Translations under genes and position numbers: made by a program
In this document: in pieces, positions 53,583 through 62,131 of the stretch
Position numbering within the stretch: position 1 is the stretch's first letter
Layout: every line of letters begins with the position of its first letter
DNA from: Sphingomonas sp.
GTDB lineage: Bacteria > Pseudomonadota > Alphaproteobacteria > Sphingomonadales > Sphingomonadaceae
Length of the DNA stretch: 64,000 nt
Direction of reading: 5' to 3'
Assembly (NCBI RefSeq): GCF_024508665.1
Contig: NZ_JANINP010000007.1
Span: 1,116,001 to 1,180,000 of the forward strand
The notes under the pieces: generated by a model
Told to the model about the DNA's origin: nothing
The model's input: the letters and a program-made list of their open reading frames with translations, nothing else
Database searches by the model: none

Positions 53583-53939
53583 ATGCGTATCGCTCATTTG
53601 TTCACCGTGCTGCTGGCCGTCGCCGGCGCCTCGGCCGCTACTCCAGCCGCGGCGGAAACCGCGCTGACCCGGCCTGCCTCGATCGCCACGCCATTGGCTC
53701 AGCCGTCCGGTACCACCGCCACCGCCGATCAATATCGTGATCGTGGCCGCCATTATGGCTGGCGCAACGGCAATCGCGGGTGGCATGGCGGGTACCGCTC
53801 GGGCTGGCGTGGCGGCTATTATCGCCCGCGTTACGCCTATGGCTATGGACGCCCGTATCGTTGGCGCGGCTCGCGGCTCATGTGCCGCACCTCGTGGCGC
53901 TGGGGCCGACCGCATCGCGTGTGCTTCCGTCGCTGGTAA
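53583..53939 (+). CDS. small secreted Gly/Arg/Tyr-rich protein
   Basis: The 118-aa protein has a signal peptide (about 1-25, ending AAAE), a Ser/Thr/Ala stretch, then a Gly/Arg/Tyr/Trp-rich region (55-95). The C-terminus C101-R-T-S-W-R-W-G-R-P-H-R-V-C114 aligns position by position with the motif of the 66-aa protein at 52652, and both end in RW. AAGGAG precedes the ATG. Function unknown. Confidence 0.7.
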   Translation: MRIAHLFTVLLAVAGASAATPAAAETALTRPASIATPLAQPSGTTATADQYRDRGRHYGWRNGNRGWHGGYRSGWRGGYYRPRYAYGYGRPYRWRGSRLMCRTSWRWGRPHRVCFRRW

Positions 53940-53979
53940 GGCTTCGACAATCAGGCTCGCCGACCCTAGATAAGGGGTG

Positions 53980-55614
53980 ATGTCCGACTCTTTCGATCTC
54001 GGCGAGCCGCCGCAGCCCAAGGATACCGCGTACCGCGTGCTCGCGCGCAAGTACCGGCCGCAGAATTTCGATCAGCTGATCGGCCAGGACGCGATGGTCC
54101 AGACGCTGGCCAATGCGATCCGGCGCGGACGGCTGGCGCACGCCTTCCTGCTCACCGGCGTGCGCGGGGTCGGAAAGACCTCGACCGCGCGGCTGATCGC
54201 CAAGGCGCTCAATTGCATCGGACCGGACGGGCAGGGGGGTCCCACGATCGACCCCTGCGGCGTGTGCGAGCCCTGCGTGTCGATCGCCGAAGGGCGCAAT
54301 ATCGACGTGATCGAGATGGACGCCGCCAGCCATACCGGCGTCGACGATATGCGCGCGGTGATCGATGCCGCGCGCCTCGCCGCCTTCGGCGCGCGGTTCA
54401 AGATCTACATCATCGACGAAGTCCACATGTTGTCGAAGAATGCGTTCAATGCACTTCTTAAGACACTTGAAGAACCTCCTGAACATGTGAAGTTTCTGCT
54501 GGCGACGACCGAAGTGCAGAAGGTGCCCGTCACCGTCCTGTCGCGGTGCCAGCGGTTCGATCTCAGGCGCATTCCGGCGGACAAATTGGCGGCGCATTTC
54601 GCACATGTCGCCGAACTCGAAGGCGCCGAAGCGGAGCCCGAGGCCCTGGCGCTGGTCGCGCGCGCGGCGGACGGATCGGCGCGCGACGGCCTGTCGATCC
54701 TCGACCAGGCGATCGCCCATGCTGGGATGGAAGGCGGCGGCGTGACCGCCACTGCCGTGCGCGCGATGCTCGGCCTGTCGGATCGCGCCGCGATTCGGGA
54801 CCTGTTCGCGCTGCTGCTCGACAGCGACGCGCCCGGTGCGCTCGCAGCGTTGCGCCGGCAATATGATCTCGGCGTCGACCCGCAATCGGTACTGCGCGGC
54901 CTGCTCGAGACCGTCCATGCGGTGACCCTGGCGAAGCTGGGCGGTGATGCCGATCCCGCGCAATCGGCGGAGGAGCGTGACGCCTATCAGGGCTGGGCGC
55001 GGTTATTGTCCTTTCCGGCGCTCCATCGCTTGTGGCAATTGATGCTCAAGGGGCATGAGGAAGTCGCGCGCGCAGCGCTGCCGATCGAGGCGGGCGAAAT
55101 GGCGTTGCTCCGCGTCGTCCATGCGTCCAGCCTGCCCGATCCCGGCGAACTCGCACGCCAGATAGCGTCGGGTATTCCGCCATCCGTCGCGCCGCCCTCA
55201 ACGAGCGTCGCTCCGTCGTCCGCTCCCGCTCCCGTTGCCGTCCAGACACTGCCCGCCAGCTTTGACGCAATGGTCGAGCTGGTCCGCGCCAATGGCGGCG
55301 GCTCCCTGCTGTCGCATTTGACCGCCAATGCCAGGGTGGTGCGCTACGAGGCGCCCGAACTGGTGCTCAGCACATCGCGGCCTTTGCCCGCCGACCTGCC
55401 GACGACTCTCGCCGCACGCTTGGGCGAGCTGACCGGCGCCAAGTGGAAAGTGACGACCGAGGACGCAGAGGGCGAGGCAACGCTTGCCGAACGTCGCAAG
55501 GCCGAGGAAGAGGCCGAACGCGCCGCGGTCATGGAAACCCCTATCGTGAAGGCAGCGTTGGAGACATTCCCCGACGCGGTGCTCGAACGGATCAACAAGG
55601 AAGCATTGGGATGA
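53980..55614 (+). CDS. dnaX: DNA polymerase III subunit gamma/tau
   Basis: This 544-aa clamp-loader subunit has Walker A GVRGVGKTSTA, a zinc module with CGVCEPC, Walker B IYIIDEVHML, and NALLKTLEEPPEHVKF followed by LSRCQRFDLRR. ATG 53980 was preferred to GTG 53977. Unlike its surroundings, codons 157-172 (54448-54495) use mostly A or T in the third position. I see no classic A-AAA-AAG slippage site, so a separate gamma form is not evident. The stop overlaps ybaB. Confidence 0.97.
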   Translation: MSDSFDLGEPPQPKDTAYRVLARKYRPQNFDQLIGQDAMVQTLANAIRRGRLAHAFLLTGVRGVGKTSTARLIAKALNCIGPDGQGGPTIDPCGVCEPCVSIAEGRNIDVIEMDAASHTGVDDMRAVIDAARLAAFGARFKIYIIDEVHMLSKNAFNALLKTLEEPPEHVKFLLATTEVQKVPVTVLSRCQRFDLRRIPADKLAAHFAHVAELEGAEAEPEALALVARAADGSARDGLSILDQAIAHAGMEGGGVTATAVRAMLGLSDRAAIRDLFALLLDSDAPGALAALRRQYDLGVDPQSVLRGLLETVHAVTLAKLGGDADPAQSAEERDAYQGWARLLSFPALHRLWQLMLKGHEEVARAALPIEAGEMALLRVVHASSLPDPGELARQIASGIPPSVAPPSTSVAPSSAPAPVAVQTLPASFDAMVELVRANGGGSLLSHLTANARVVRYEAPELVLSTSRPLPADLPTTLAARLGELTGAKWKVTTEDAEGEATLAERRKAEEEAERAAVMETPIVKAALETFPDAVLERINKEALG

Positions 55615-55934
55615 AGAGTCTCGAAGACATCATGGCAATGGCGCAGAACGTCCAGGCCGAACTGGCCAAGGCGCAAGACGGGCTCGATCAGATCGAGGTC
55701 GAGGGTGCGTCGGGCGGCGGCATGGTCAAGGTCAAGGCCTCGGCCAAGGGGCGGATCATCGGCATCGACATCGATCCGTCGCTGCTGCAACCGTCCGAGA
55801 AGCAGATGCTTGAGGATTTGATCGTCGCCGCGTTCAACGACGCGCGGGCAAAGGCCGATTCTGCGTCCAACGACGCGATGGCGAAGATGACTCAGGGCCT
55901 GCCGCTGCCGCCGGGGTTCAAGCTGCCGTTTTGA
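55611..55934 (+). CDS. ybaB: YbaB/EbfC family nucleoid-associated protein
   Basis: This 107-aa DNA-binding protein starts at ATG 55611 inside the dnaX stop. It has an N-terminal coiled helix (EDIMAMAQNVQAELAKAQ) and the family stretch KVKASAKGRIIGIDIDPSLL. recR, which usually follows ybaB, is not here; an unrelated membrane protein follows. Confidence 0.95.
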   Translation: MKSLEDIMAMAQNVQAELAKAQDGLDQIEVEGASGGGMVKVKASAKGRIIGIDIDPSLLQPSEKQMLEDLIVAAFNDARAKADSASNDAMAKMTQGLPLPPGFKLPF

Positions 55935-55986
55935 TCGATTCGGACGAATCTAGGTAAGGCAGCGTTCGGTCCCTGCGGAGCAAGGC

Positions 55987-56325
55987 ATGGTCGATGAGAT
56001 GTCCCGTCGTGGACCTAGCGACGGCCGGCACGTTGTCCGAGACGGCGGGATAGGTTGCGTGATCGCCCTGATCGCGCTCAACGCTCTGCTAATGGGGTTG
56101 CTGGTTTCGGCGTTCGCTTTCGGCCAATATTCGAGCGTCGGACAGGAAATCTGGTATCGTTATGGTTCGTTGGGATTCTTGTTTGGCGGCGCAATACTGC
56201 CGGCCGTAGCGCTGGCGTTGGGTGCGCGCCGGTCGCAAGCGTTCATGCGGGCCTTAATATCGTGGATGCTGGCCGCTCTCTTCGCGTGTTGCGTTTACGC
56301 GATGATGTCCGGTGGCGGTGTCTGA
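55987..56325 (+). CDS. small membrane protein, unknown function
   Basis: The 112-aa protein has a short N-terminal cytoplasmic part, then three hydrophobic segments (CVIALIALNALLMGLLVSAFAFG; SLGFLFGGAILPAVALALG; ALISWMLAALFACCVYAM). No family is recognised. A weak SD lies before ATG 55987. It faces a convergent secreted protein 38 bases away. Confidence 0.55.
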   Translation: MVDEMSRRGPSDGRHVVRDGGIGCVIALIALNALLMGLLVSAFAFGQYSSVGQEIWYRYGSLGFLFGGAILPAVALALGARRSQAFMRALISWMLAALFACCVYAMMSGGGV

Positions 56326-56362
56326 CGTTAACGAGCGGCACGGCTTGAGCGAACGCGCACCG

Positions 56363-56788
56363 CTATTTCGGGTCGGCGGGCGCATCTGCCGGCGGCTGGT
56401 GGAATTTCGCGGCGCGACACTTGGCAGAGGCATTTCTGACGACCTTCACCGGCCCGGCAGCAATGACCTGATAGTCGGTCAAGACCGACGCATCACGATC
56501 AAACGTCAGACGGCGCGTCTGACCGCCTCGATCGAGGTCGGCAAGCTTCATGGGGTTCGACGTCGCATCGCTGATCGCGTAGCTCTGCTCACGACGGCAT
56601 TTGTCGTAGCAATATGATTTGCGCACCAAGTCGGCGCTGAAATTGAGCGAATATGCGAGCGTCTGCGGCGGCTGCGTTCCGACCTGGACAGTTTCGGTTC
56701 CGGTGCAACGTTCGGCGACCCGGTCCGCTGCGAAAAGCGAGGTTGGCCCGATCGAGACCAATGCAAGGGCCATGGCGATCAGCTTCAT
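56363..56788 (-). CDS. secreted hypothetical protein with four cysteines
   Basis: The 141-aa protein starts at ATG 56788; the signal peptide ends at about AAD (residue 21). Cysteines occur in RCTGTE, YCYDKC and SAKCRA, enough for two disulfide bonds. No domain is recognised. The 122 bases between it and the fusion gene downstream hold nothing I can name. Confidence 0.55.
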   Translation of the reverse strand: MKLIAMALALVSIGPTSLFAADRVAERCTGTETVQVGTQPPQTLAYSLNFSADLVRKSYCYDKCRREQSYAISDATSNPMKLADLDRGGQTRRLTFDRDASVLTDYQVIAAGPVKVVRNASAKCRAAKFHQPPADAPADPK

Positions 56789-56925
56789 CGGATTTCCTCG
56801 CACACGGTAAGTCTGTGGCTATGACCGTAATTCGGTCTGACTATCCGTACCATTCGAAATTGTAGTGCGGTTATACGCCTGACCAGTTTCTCATCGAAGA
56901 TGGCGGAACGCGCGTCTACGTCTGT

Positions 56926-58944
56926 CTATCGCACGCAGCTGTCGAGCCCGTTGCCGCGCACCACGTTGACATACCTCGCCAGCGCATTGCCGTGACGCCG
57001 CACGAAGCCGCGCGGGTCGATCGCGGCACGCTTCTTGGGCAGCGGCAGGACGGCGGCGATGCGCCCGGCTTCGGTCGGCGACATGCGCGACGCGTCGTGG
57101 CCGAAATAGCGGATCGAACCGGCATTGGCCCCGTAGGTGCCGATCCCCGTCTCAGCGACGTTGAGATAGACTTCCATGATCCGGCGCTTGCCCCACAGAT
57201 GCTCGATCAGGAACGTGAACCACGCCTCGAAGCCCTTGCGGACATAGCCGCCGCCCTGGATCAGGAAGACATTCTTCGCGGTCTGCTGGCTGATCGTCGA
57301 GCCACCGCGGATGCGCCCGCCTTTCTGGTTACGCTGATAGGCCTGCCTGAGCGCGTTGAAGTCGAACCCGTCGTGCAGGCAGAAGCGCGCATCCTCGCCG
57401 GCGATCGCGGCGCGCGGCATGTTGGGATCCATGCGGTCGATCGACATCCATTGCTTGGTGATCAACTGGCCGTGCAGCACGTCGCCCAGCATCGTGAAGG
57501 TGAAGGGCGGGTTGATGAAGCGGTAGATGCCGACCCACAGCACGCTGACGACCAGGAAGGCGAGCGCGCCTTTCCAGATCCAGCCGAACAGGCGGCGTAG
57601 GAAGGAGCGTCGGGGTTTGGCTCTGGCGGGCATGGGATCGGGATCGGCCTGTGTCGTCGCGATGTCGGCGGGGTTGGGCGAAGGCGCCGTCATCAACGGC
57701 ATGCTCGCCACTATGCGCGGTCGGCGGTCGGCGGCAAGAGCATCTTCCGCGGCGGCGATGCCGGTCTCGTAAGCGCCGTGGGCGGTGGAGAAATCGCTGG
57801 CCGAGCAGGCCTCGCCGGAAAAGAAGATGCGGTCGTCATGCGGCTGGGCGAGCACCCGGCGCTGCCCGGCCTGGCCGACCCGGGCATGCGAATAGCTGCC
57901 GCGAATGAAGCGTTCGGCGCGCCAGCGCGTCCGGGCGAGCGGCTGCAGTCGCAGCCGCCAGTCGTTGCCGAGCAGGCGGGCGAGCTCACCGATCGCGAAA
58001 TCGGCGGCGCCAGGGTCGCTTTCGCGCTCGATCGCTTCGGCGCAGTCGCCGCCGAAAAAGGCTTCGACCACCGGCTGGCCGAGATAGCCGATCTGATAGC
58101 TGGCGGTCCATGCCGCATGCGGGTTGCCGATCACGTGAGCATTGTGCGGATAATCGTCGCCGCGAATGCCCAGGAAGATCTTGTCGGCGAGCCCCAGCGG
58201 AAGCGCGGTGGCGGCCTCGCGCTTGGCGTCGAGCGGCGGGTCGAACGTCAGGTCCCCGTCGGCAATGATCGGCGTCGGCACCGCGACGATCACGCGGTCG
58301 GCCTCGATCAGCCCTTGCGGCGTGACCAGGCGTATCCGCGGGCCACGATGATCTATCCTCGAAACGGGGCAATCGAGCCGGACGGGCAGGCGCTTGCCAT
58401 GAGCGGCAATGAGCGTGCCATAGCCCTCTACCAGGCGCCAATTGTCGTCGCTCGCGGCGTCTTCATACGCCGCCCAGTCGTGCAGCGAGACGGCGCTCAG
58501 ATTGGCGCCATTGGCATAACCCGAAATCGCATCGATCAGCGGGCGCCACGGATTGTCGGGCTGGATGAAGTCGGACAGCGGCCGATCGGGCCCGTCGCGA
58601 TAGGCCAGAGCGCGCTCGGAGAATTGCCGATACGCCGCCTGAAACGCCTGCTGATCGGCGGCCGGGAACCCGAGATTGCGCCATTGCTCGCGCCAATGTG
58701 CCGGAGTGCGGTCGATCTGGAACCCCTCCGCCAGCGCGATCCGCGTCCAGGGATTGCGATCGGCTGAATGCAGCCAGGCACAGCCGAGATCGAGCGCCTC
58801 ACGGCCGACGCGTACGCTGTGCGCCCGTCCACCGATCCGCCCGCTCGCTTCCAGCAACAGTACGTCGGCGCCGGAATCGAAGAGGCGCCGTGCGGCAGCG
58901 ATGCCGGCGGCGCCTCCTCCGATGACGACGAACTTGCTGCTCAT
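56926..58944 (-). CDS. FAD-dependent amine oxidase fused to monofunctional peptidoglycan transglycosylase (MtgA-like)
   Basis: One uninterrupted 672-aa frame. Residues 1-405 are a flavin amine oxidase: N-terminal FAD fold GGGAAGIAAARR and LEASGRIGGRAHS, C-terminal FSGEACSASDFSTAHGAYETGI. Residues 406-450 form a Pro/Arg-rich linker, 455-473 a transmembrane helix, and 480-672 a GT51 glycosyltransferase: AIAGEDARFCLHDGFD with catalytic E517, RGGSTISQQTAKN, RRIMEVYLNVAETG. The first part would be cytoplasmic and the second periplasmic, polymerising lipid II. Internal ATGs at 57702, 57693 and 57633 could start a separate MtgA (weak SD), so both forms may exist. Confidence 0.8.
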   Translation of the reverse strand: MSSKFVVIGGGAAGIAAARRLFDSGADVLLLEASGRIGGRAHSVRVGREALDLGCAWLHSADRNPWTRIALAEGFQIDRTPAHWREQWRNLGFPAADQQAFQAAYRQFSERALAYRDGPDRPLSDFIQPDNPWRPLIDAISGYANGANLSAVSLHDWAAYEDAASDDNWRLVEGYGTLIAAHGKRLPVRLDCPVSRIDHRGPRIRLVTPQGLIEADRVIVAVPTPIIADGDLTFDPPLDAKREAATALPLGLADKIFLGIRGDDYPHNAHVIGNPHAAWTASYQIGYLGQPVVEAFFGGDCAEAIERESDPGAADFAIGELARLLGNDWRLRLQPLARTRWRAERFIRGSYSHARVGQAGQRRVLAQPHDDRIFFSGEACSASDFSTAHGAYETGIAAAEDALAADRRPRIVASMPLMTAPSPNPADIATTQADPDPMPARAKPRRSFLRRLFGWIWKGALAFLVVSVLWVGIYRFINPPFTFTMLGDVLHGQLITKQWMSIDRMDPNMPRAAIAGEDARFCLHDGFDFNALRQAYQRNQKGGRIRGGSTISQQTAKNVFLIQGGGYVRKGFEAWFTFLIEHLWGKRRIMEVYLNVAETGIGTYGANAGSIRYFGHDASRMSPTEAGRIAAVLPLPKKRAAIDPRGFVRRHGNALARYVNVVRGNGLDSCVR

Positions 58945-59012
58945 CCGCCCGGTCTACGGTCCGCGCCTCGTACCGGCAATGGCGGTAACGAAGCGTAGAC
59001 GCCGGGGACGAA

Positions 59013-59915
59013 CTAGGCCGCGATCAGCCGTTTTTCACCGGCCAGCCGCATCATCACCTTCTGCAGCTTCTCGAACGCACGAACCTCGATCTGACGGACG
59101 CGCTCGCGCGACACGCCATAGACCTGGCTCAATTCCTCGAGCGTCTTGGGATCGTCGGTCAGCCGGCGTTCGGTCAGGATGTGACGCTCGCGCTCGTTCA
59201 GGCCATCCATCGCTTCGGTCAGCAGGTTGTGGCGGACATCCGCTTCCTGCGCTTCGGCGACGACCGAATCCTGCAGGGGCGACTCGTCCTGCAGCCAATC
59301 CTGCCACTGGCCTTCCCCGTCCTCGCGCATGGAGACGTTGAGCGACGTGTCGCCGCCCATCGCCATGCGGCGGTTCATCGAGTTGACCTCGTCCTCGGTC
59401 ACGCCGAGATCCTTGGCGATCTTCGCGACGTTCTCGGGGCTGAGATCGCCATCCTCGAACGCGTCGAGCTTCGACTTCATCCGGCGCAGGTTGAAGAACA
59501 GCTTCTTCTGCGCCGCCGTGGTGCCCATCTTCACCAGGCTCCACGAGCGCAGGATGAATTCCTGGATCGAGGCGCGGATCCACCACATCGCATAGGTGGC
59601 GAGGCGGAAGCCGCGGTCGGGCTCGAATTTCTTCACGCCCTGCATCAGGCCGATATTGCCTTCGCTGATCAGTTCCGAGACGGGCAGGCCGTAGCCGCGA
59701 TAGCCCATCGCGATCTTGGCCACGAGACGCAGGTGTGAGGTGACGAGCTGAGCCGCCGCCTCGGTATCGCCATGCTCCGAAAAGCGCTTGGCGAGCATAT
59801 ATTCCTGTTCCGGGGTCAGGATCGGGAACTTCTTGATCTCGGCCAGATAGCGGTTGAGGCTTGCCTCTCCGCCGAGAGCAGGAATCGTCGCGGGGACGTT
59901 GCTGCGATTTGCCAT
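59013..59915 (-). CDS. rpoH: RNA polymerase sigma-32 factor (heat shock)
   Basis: This 300-aa sigma factor has region 2 (SEGNIGLMQGVKKFEPDRGFRLATYAMWWIRA), the RpoH box QKKLFFNLRRMK, and a region 4 helix-turn-helix (LEELSQVYGVSRERVRQIEVRA). It directs heat-shock transcription. It lies 70 bases from rluD, same strand, a common order. Confidence 0.96.
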   Translation of the reverse strand: MANRSNVPATIPALGGEASLNRYLAEIKKFPILTPEQEYMLAKRFSEHGDTEAAAQLVTSHLRLVAKIAMGYRGYGLPVSELISEGNIGLMQGVKKFEPDRGFRLATYAMWWIRASIQEFILRSWSLVKMGTTAAQKKLFFNLRRMKSKLDAFEDGDLSPENVAKIAKDLGVTEDEVNSMNRRMAMGGDTSLNVSMREDGEGQWQDWLQDESPLQDSVVAEAQEADVRHNLLTEAMDGLNERERHILTERRLTDDPKTLEELSQVYGVSRERVRQIEVRAFEKLQKVMMRLAGEKRLIAA

Positions 59916-59985
59916 GATCTAGTCTCCCTTACCTTAGCAGCCGTCACGCCCCTTCGAGAGGCGACGTGCCGCACTGCAACAAAAC

Positions 59986-60936
59986 TCAATCGCTGAGTGT
60001 ATCGAACAGTTCCCGCATGTCCGCTGGGATTTCACTATCGAACGACAAAGCGTTTCTTGTGATGGGGTGGATGAACCCGAGATGCGCCGCGTGCAATGCC
60101 TGGCGGCGGAAATTCAGGGTTTCCAGAACCTTCCTGTGAACCTGTTTTGTTCTACCATAAACCGGGTCGCCAATCAAGGGGTGGCCGATCGACGCCATGT
60201 GCACGCGCACCTGGTGGGTACGGCCGGTCTCCAGCTTGCACTCGACCAGATCGGCCTCATGCAAGCTTCTGATCTTGCGCCAATGCGTTACCGCCCGCTT
60301 GCCGGTACGTACGATCGCGACTTTCTTGCGGTTCTGCGGACTGCGCGCCAGCGGTGCATCCACCGTGCCGCTGGCGGATGTCAGATGACCCGAGACCAGC
60401 GCGCGATAGCGACGATCGATCGAGTGGTCGGCGAACTGCTTGGCGAGGCCTTCATGCGCGCGATCGGTCTTCGCCGCTACCATCAGACCCGACGTATCCT
60501 TATCGATGCGATGCACGATCCCGGGCCGCGCGACGCCACCGATCCCCGACAGGCTGCCACCGCAATGGTGGAGCAGGGCGTTGACCAAGGTGCCGTCCAA
60601 ATTGCCGGCGGCGGGGTGGACGACCAGCCCGGCGGGCTTGTCGATCACGATCAGATGCTCGTCCTCGAACGCGATATCGAGCGGGATGTCCTGCGCTTCG
60701 TTATGCGCGGGCCGCGGGACCGGCATGGTGACGGTGAATGTTTCGCCACCCGCGAGCTTGCGCGCCGGGTCGCGCATCAGCGTACCCGACGGGTCGCTGA
60801 CCGCGCCCGACGAAATGAGCGCCTTCAACCGCTCGCGTGACAGCGTAGGCACGGCATCCGCCAGCGCCCGATCGAGCCGCCAGCCTTTGGCTGTGCCCGA
60901 AACCACTGCTTCGATGATGGAAACCCCCGGAACCAT
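59986..60936 (-). CDS. rluD: 23S rRNA pseudouridine synthase, RluA/RluD family
   Basis: The 316-aa enzyme has an N-terminal S4 RNA-binding domain (SRERLKALISSGAV) and the catalytic HRIDKDTSG with D145. By family and position beside rpoH it probably modifies 23S rRNA helix 69. Its start is 18 bases from the divergent JAMM gene. Confidence 0.9.
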   Translation of the reverse strand: MVPGVSIIEAVVSGTAKGWRLDRALADAVPTLSRERLKALISSGAVSDPSGTLMRDPARKLAGGETFTVTMPVPRPAHNEAQDIPLDIAFEDEHLIVIDKPAGLVVHPAAGNLDGTLVNALLHHCGGSLSGIGGVARPGIVHRIDKDTSGLMVAAKTDRAHEGLAKQFADHSIDRRYRALVSGHLTSASGTVDAPLARSPQNRKKVAIVRTGKRAVTHWRKIRSLHEADLVECKLETGRTHQVRVHMASIGHPLIGDPVYGRTKQVHRKVLETLNFRRQALHAAHLGFIHPITRNALSFDSEIPADMRELFDTLSD

Positions 60937-60954
60937 TCGTGTAGGGAGATGGGG

Positions 60955-61428
60955 ATGAGGTTGGAAATTTCAAGGTCCGCGGTGGACGCCATCGTGGTGG
61001 AAGCGGCGTCTCGTGCCGACCGCGAGGTATGCGGGCTGTTGCTGGGACGTGGAATGCGGGTCGAGCGCGTCGTGCCGTGCCGAAACGTGGCTTCTGATCC
61101 TGCGGTCGCGTTCGAGATCGACCCGGCGGCGCTGATCTCCGCGCATCGCAGCGCAAGAGAAGGCGGCCCTGCGGTGATCGGCCATTATCACTCGCATCCT
61201 TCCGGTTCGCTCGTGCCTTCTCAACGCGACGCGGAGGCTGCAGCCGCAGACGGCTCCATCTGGGCCATCGCGGCACGCGGCGCGCTTGCCTGGTGGCGCG
61301 CCGTGCCGAATGGATCGATCAAAGGCGCATTCGAGCCGATAAACTGCGACTTGCTGCCGGAAGGTTGCACGACCGTCGCCCCTCCGCCAGAAGAGCAAAG
61401 TCCAGTGCGACCAATGAAAGCATATTGA
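60955..61428 (+). CDS. M67-family JAMM metallopeptidase
   Basis: The 157-aa protein starts at ATG 60955 with GGGAG six bases upstream (ATG 60949 is too close to it). The JAMM zinc motif is E24, H79-S-H81-P, S89 and D92. Prokaryotic members cleave isopeptide-like bonds or sulfur-carrier proteins. It lies just before chpT; the two are one base apart and likely co-transcribed. Confidence 0.87.
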   Translation: MRLEISRSAVDAIVVEAASRADREVCGLLLGRGMRVERVVPCRNVASDPAVAFEIDPAALISAHRSAREGGPAVIGHYHSHPSGSLVPSQRDAEAAAADGSIWAIAARGALAWWRAVPNGSIKGAFEPINCDLLPEGCTTVAPPPEEQSPVRPMKAY

Positions 61429-61429
61429 A

Positions 61430-62074
61430 ATGACCATGACCTCGGTCGACTTCGCCAGCCTGCTCTGCTCGCGTCTCTGCCACGACCTGCTCAGCCCCGT
61501 GGGCGCGCTCAACAACGGGCTCGAATTGCTTGCCGACGAGCATGATCCGGAGATGCGCGCGCGCTGTCTCGAATTGCTCAACGAAAGTGCGCGGGCGTCG
61601 GCCAACAAGCTCAAATTCTTTCGCCTGGCGTTCGGAGCGGCCGGCGGGTTCGGCGAGACGGTCGACACGCGCGAGACGCGCTCGGCGATCGAGGGATTGT
61701 TCAGCGACAACGCGAAGCTGTCGATCGGCTGGATGGTCGAGGAAGCGACCTTGCCCAAACCGGCAACCAAGGTGTTGCTCAACCTTGCGCTGATCGCAGG
61801 CGACGCGCTGGTGCGCGGCGGCCAGCTCGATATCGGTGCCGAGGAGAATGCGGGAAACATCGAAATCGTCGTCCGCGCGGAGGGGCCGCGGCTGGTGCTC
61901 GATCAGGAATTGCGCACGACGTTGCTCGGCGAACAGGGCGATGCGACGATCACGCCGCGTGCCGCAGCCGCCTATCTGGTCCATTCGCTAGTCCGCGATG
62001 GCGACGGGAAGGTCCAGATCTCCGAACCGGATGCGCCCGTTCTGCTGTTCGGTGTGACAATTCGCGCCGGGTAA
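61430..62074 (+). CDS. chpT: histidine phosphotransferase ChpT
   Basis: The 214-aa protein has the phosphorylated histidine H18 in CSRLCHDLLSPVGALNN and a degenerate ATPase-like C-terminal domain. ChpT passes phosphate from CckA to CtrA and CpdR in the cell-cycle relay. ATG 61430 overlaps nothing; ATG 61436 is an alternative. It is followed by a CheA-like kinase in the same direction. Confidence 0.93.
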   Translation: MTMTSVDFASLLCSRLCHDLLSPVGALNNGLELLADEHDPEMRARCLELLNESARASANKLKFFRLAFGAAGGFGETVDTRETRSAIEGLFSDNAKLSIGWMVEEATLPKPATKVLLNLALIAGDALVRGGQLDIGAEENAGNIEIVVRAEGPRLVLDQELRTTLLGEQGDATITPRAAAAYLVHSLVRDGDGKVQISEPDAPVLLFGVTIRAG

Positions 62075-62131
62075 ACGTCTCTTTTACCACTGTTCGTCCA
62101 AGGTCGTCCCGCGCATCAAGCCCGGGGACCC

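Noticed and set aside
53980..55614. Programmed frameshift for a short gamma form of DnaX
   Set aside because: No A-AAA-AAG type slippery heptamer or downstream stem-loop was seen.
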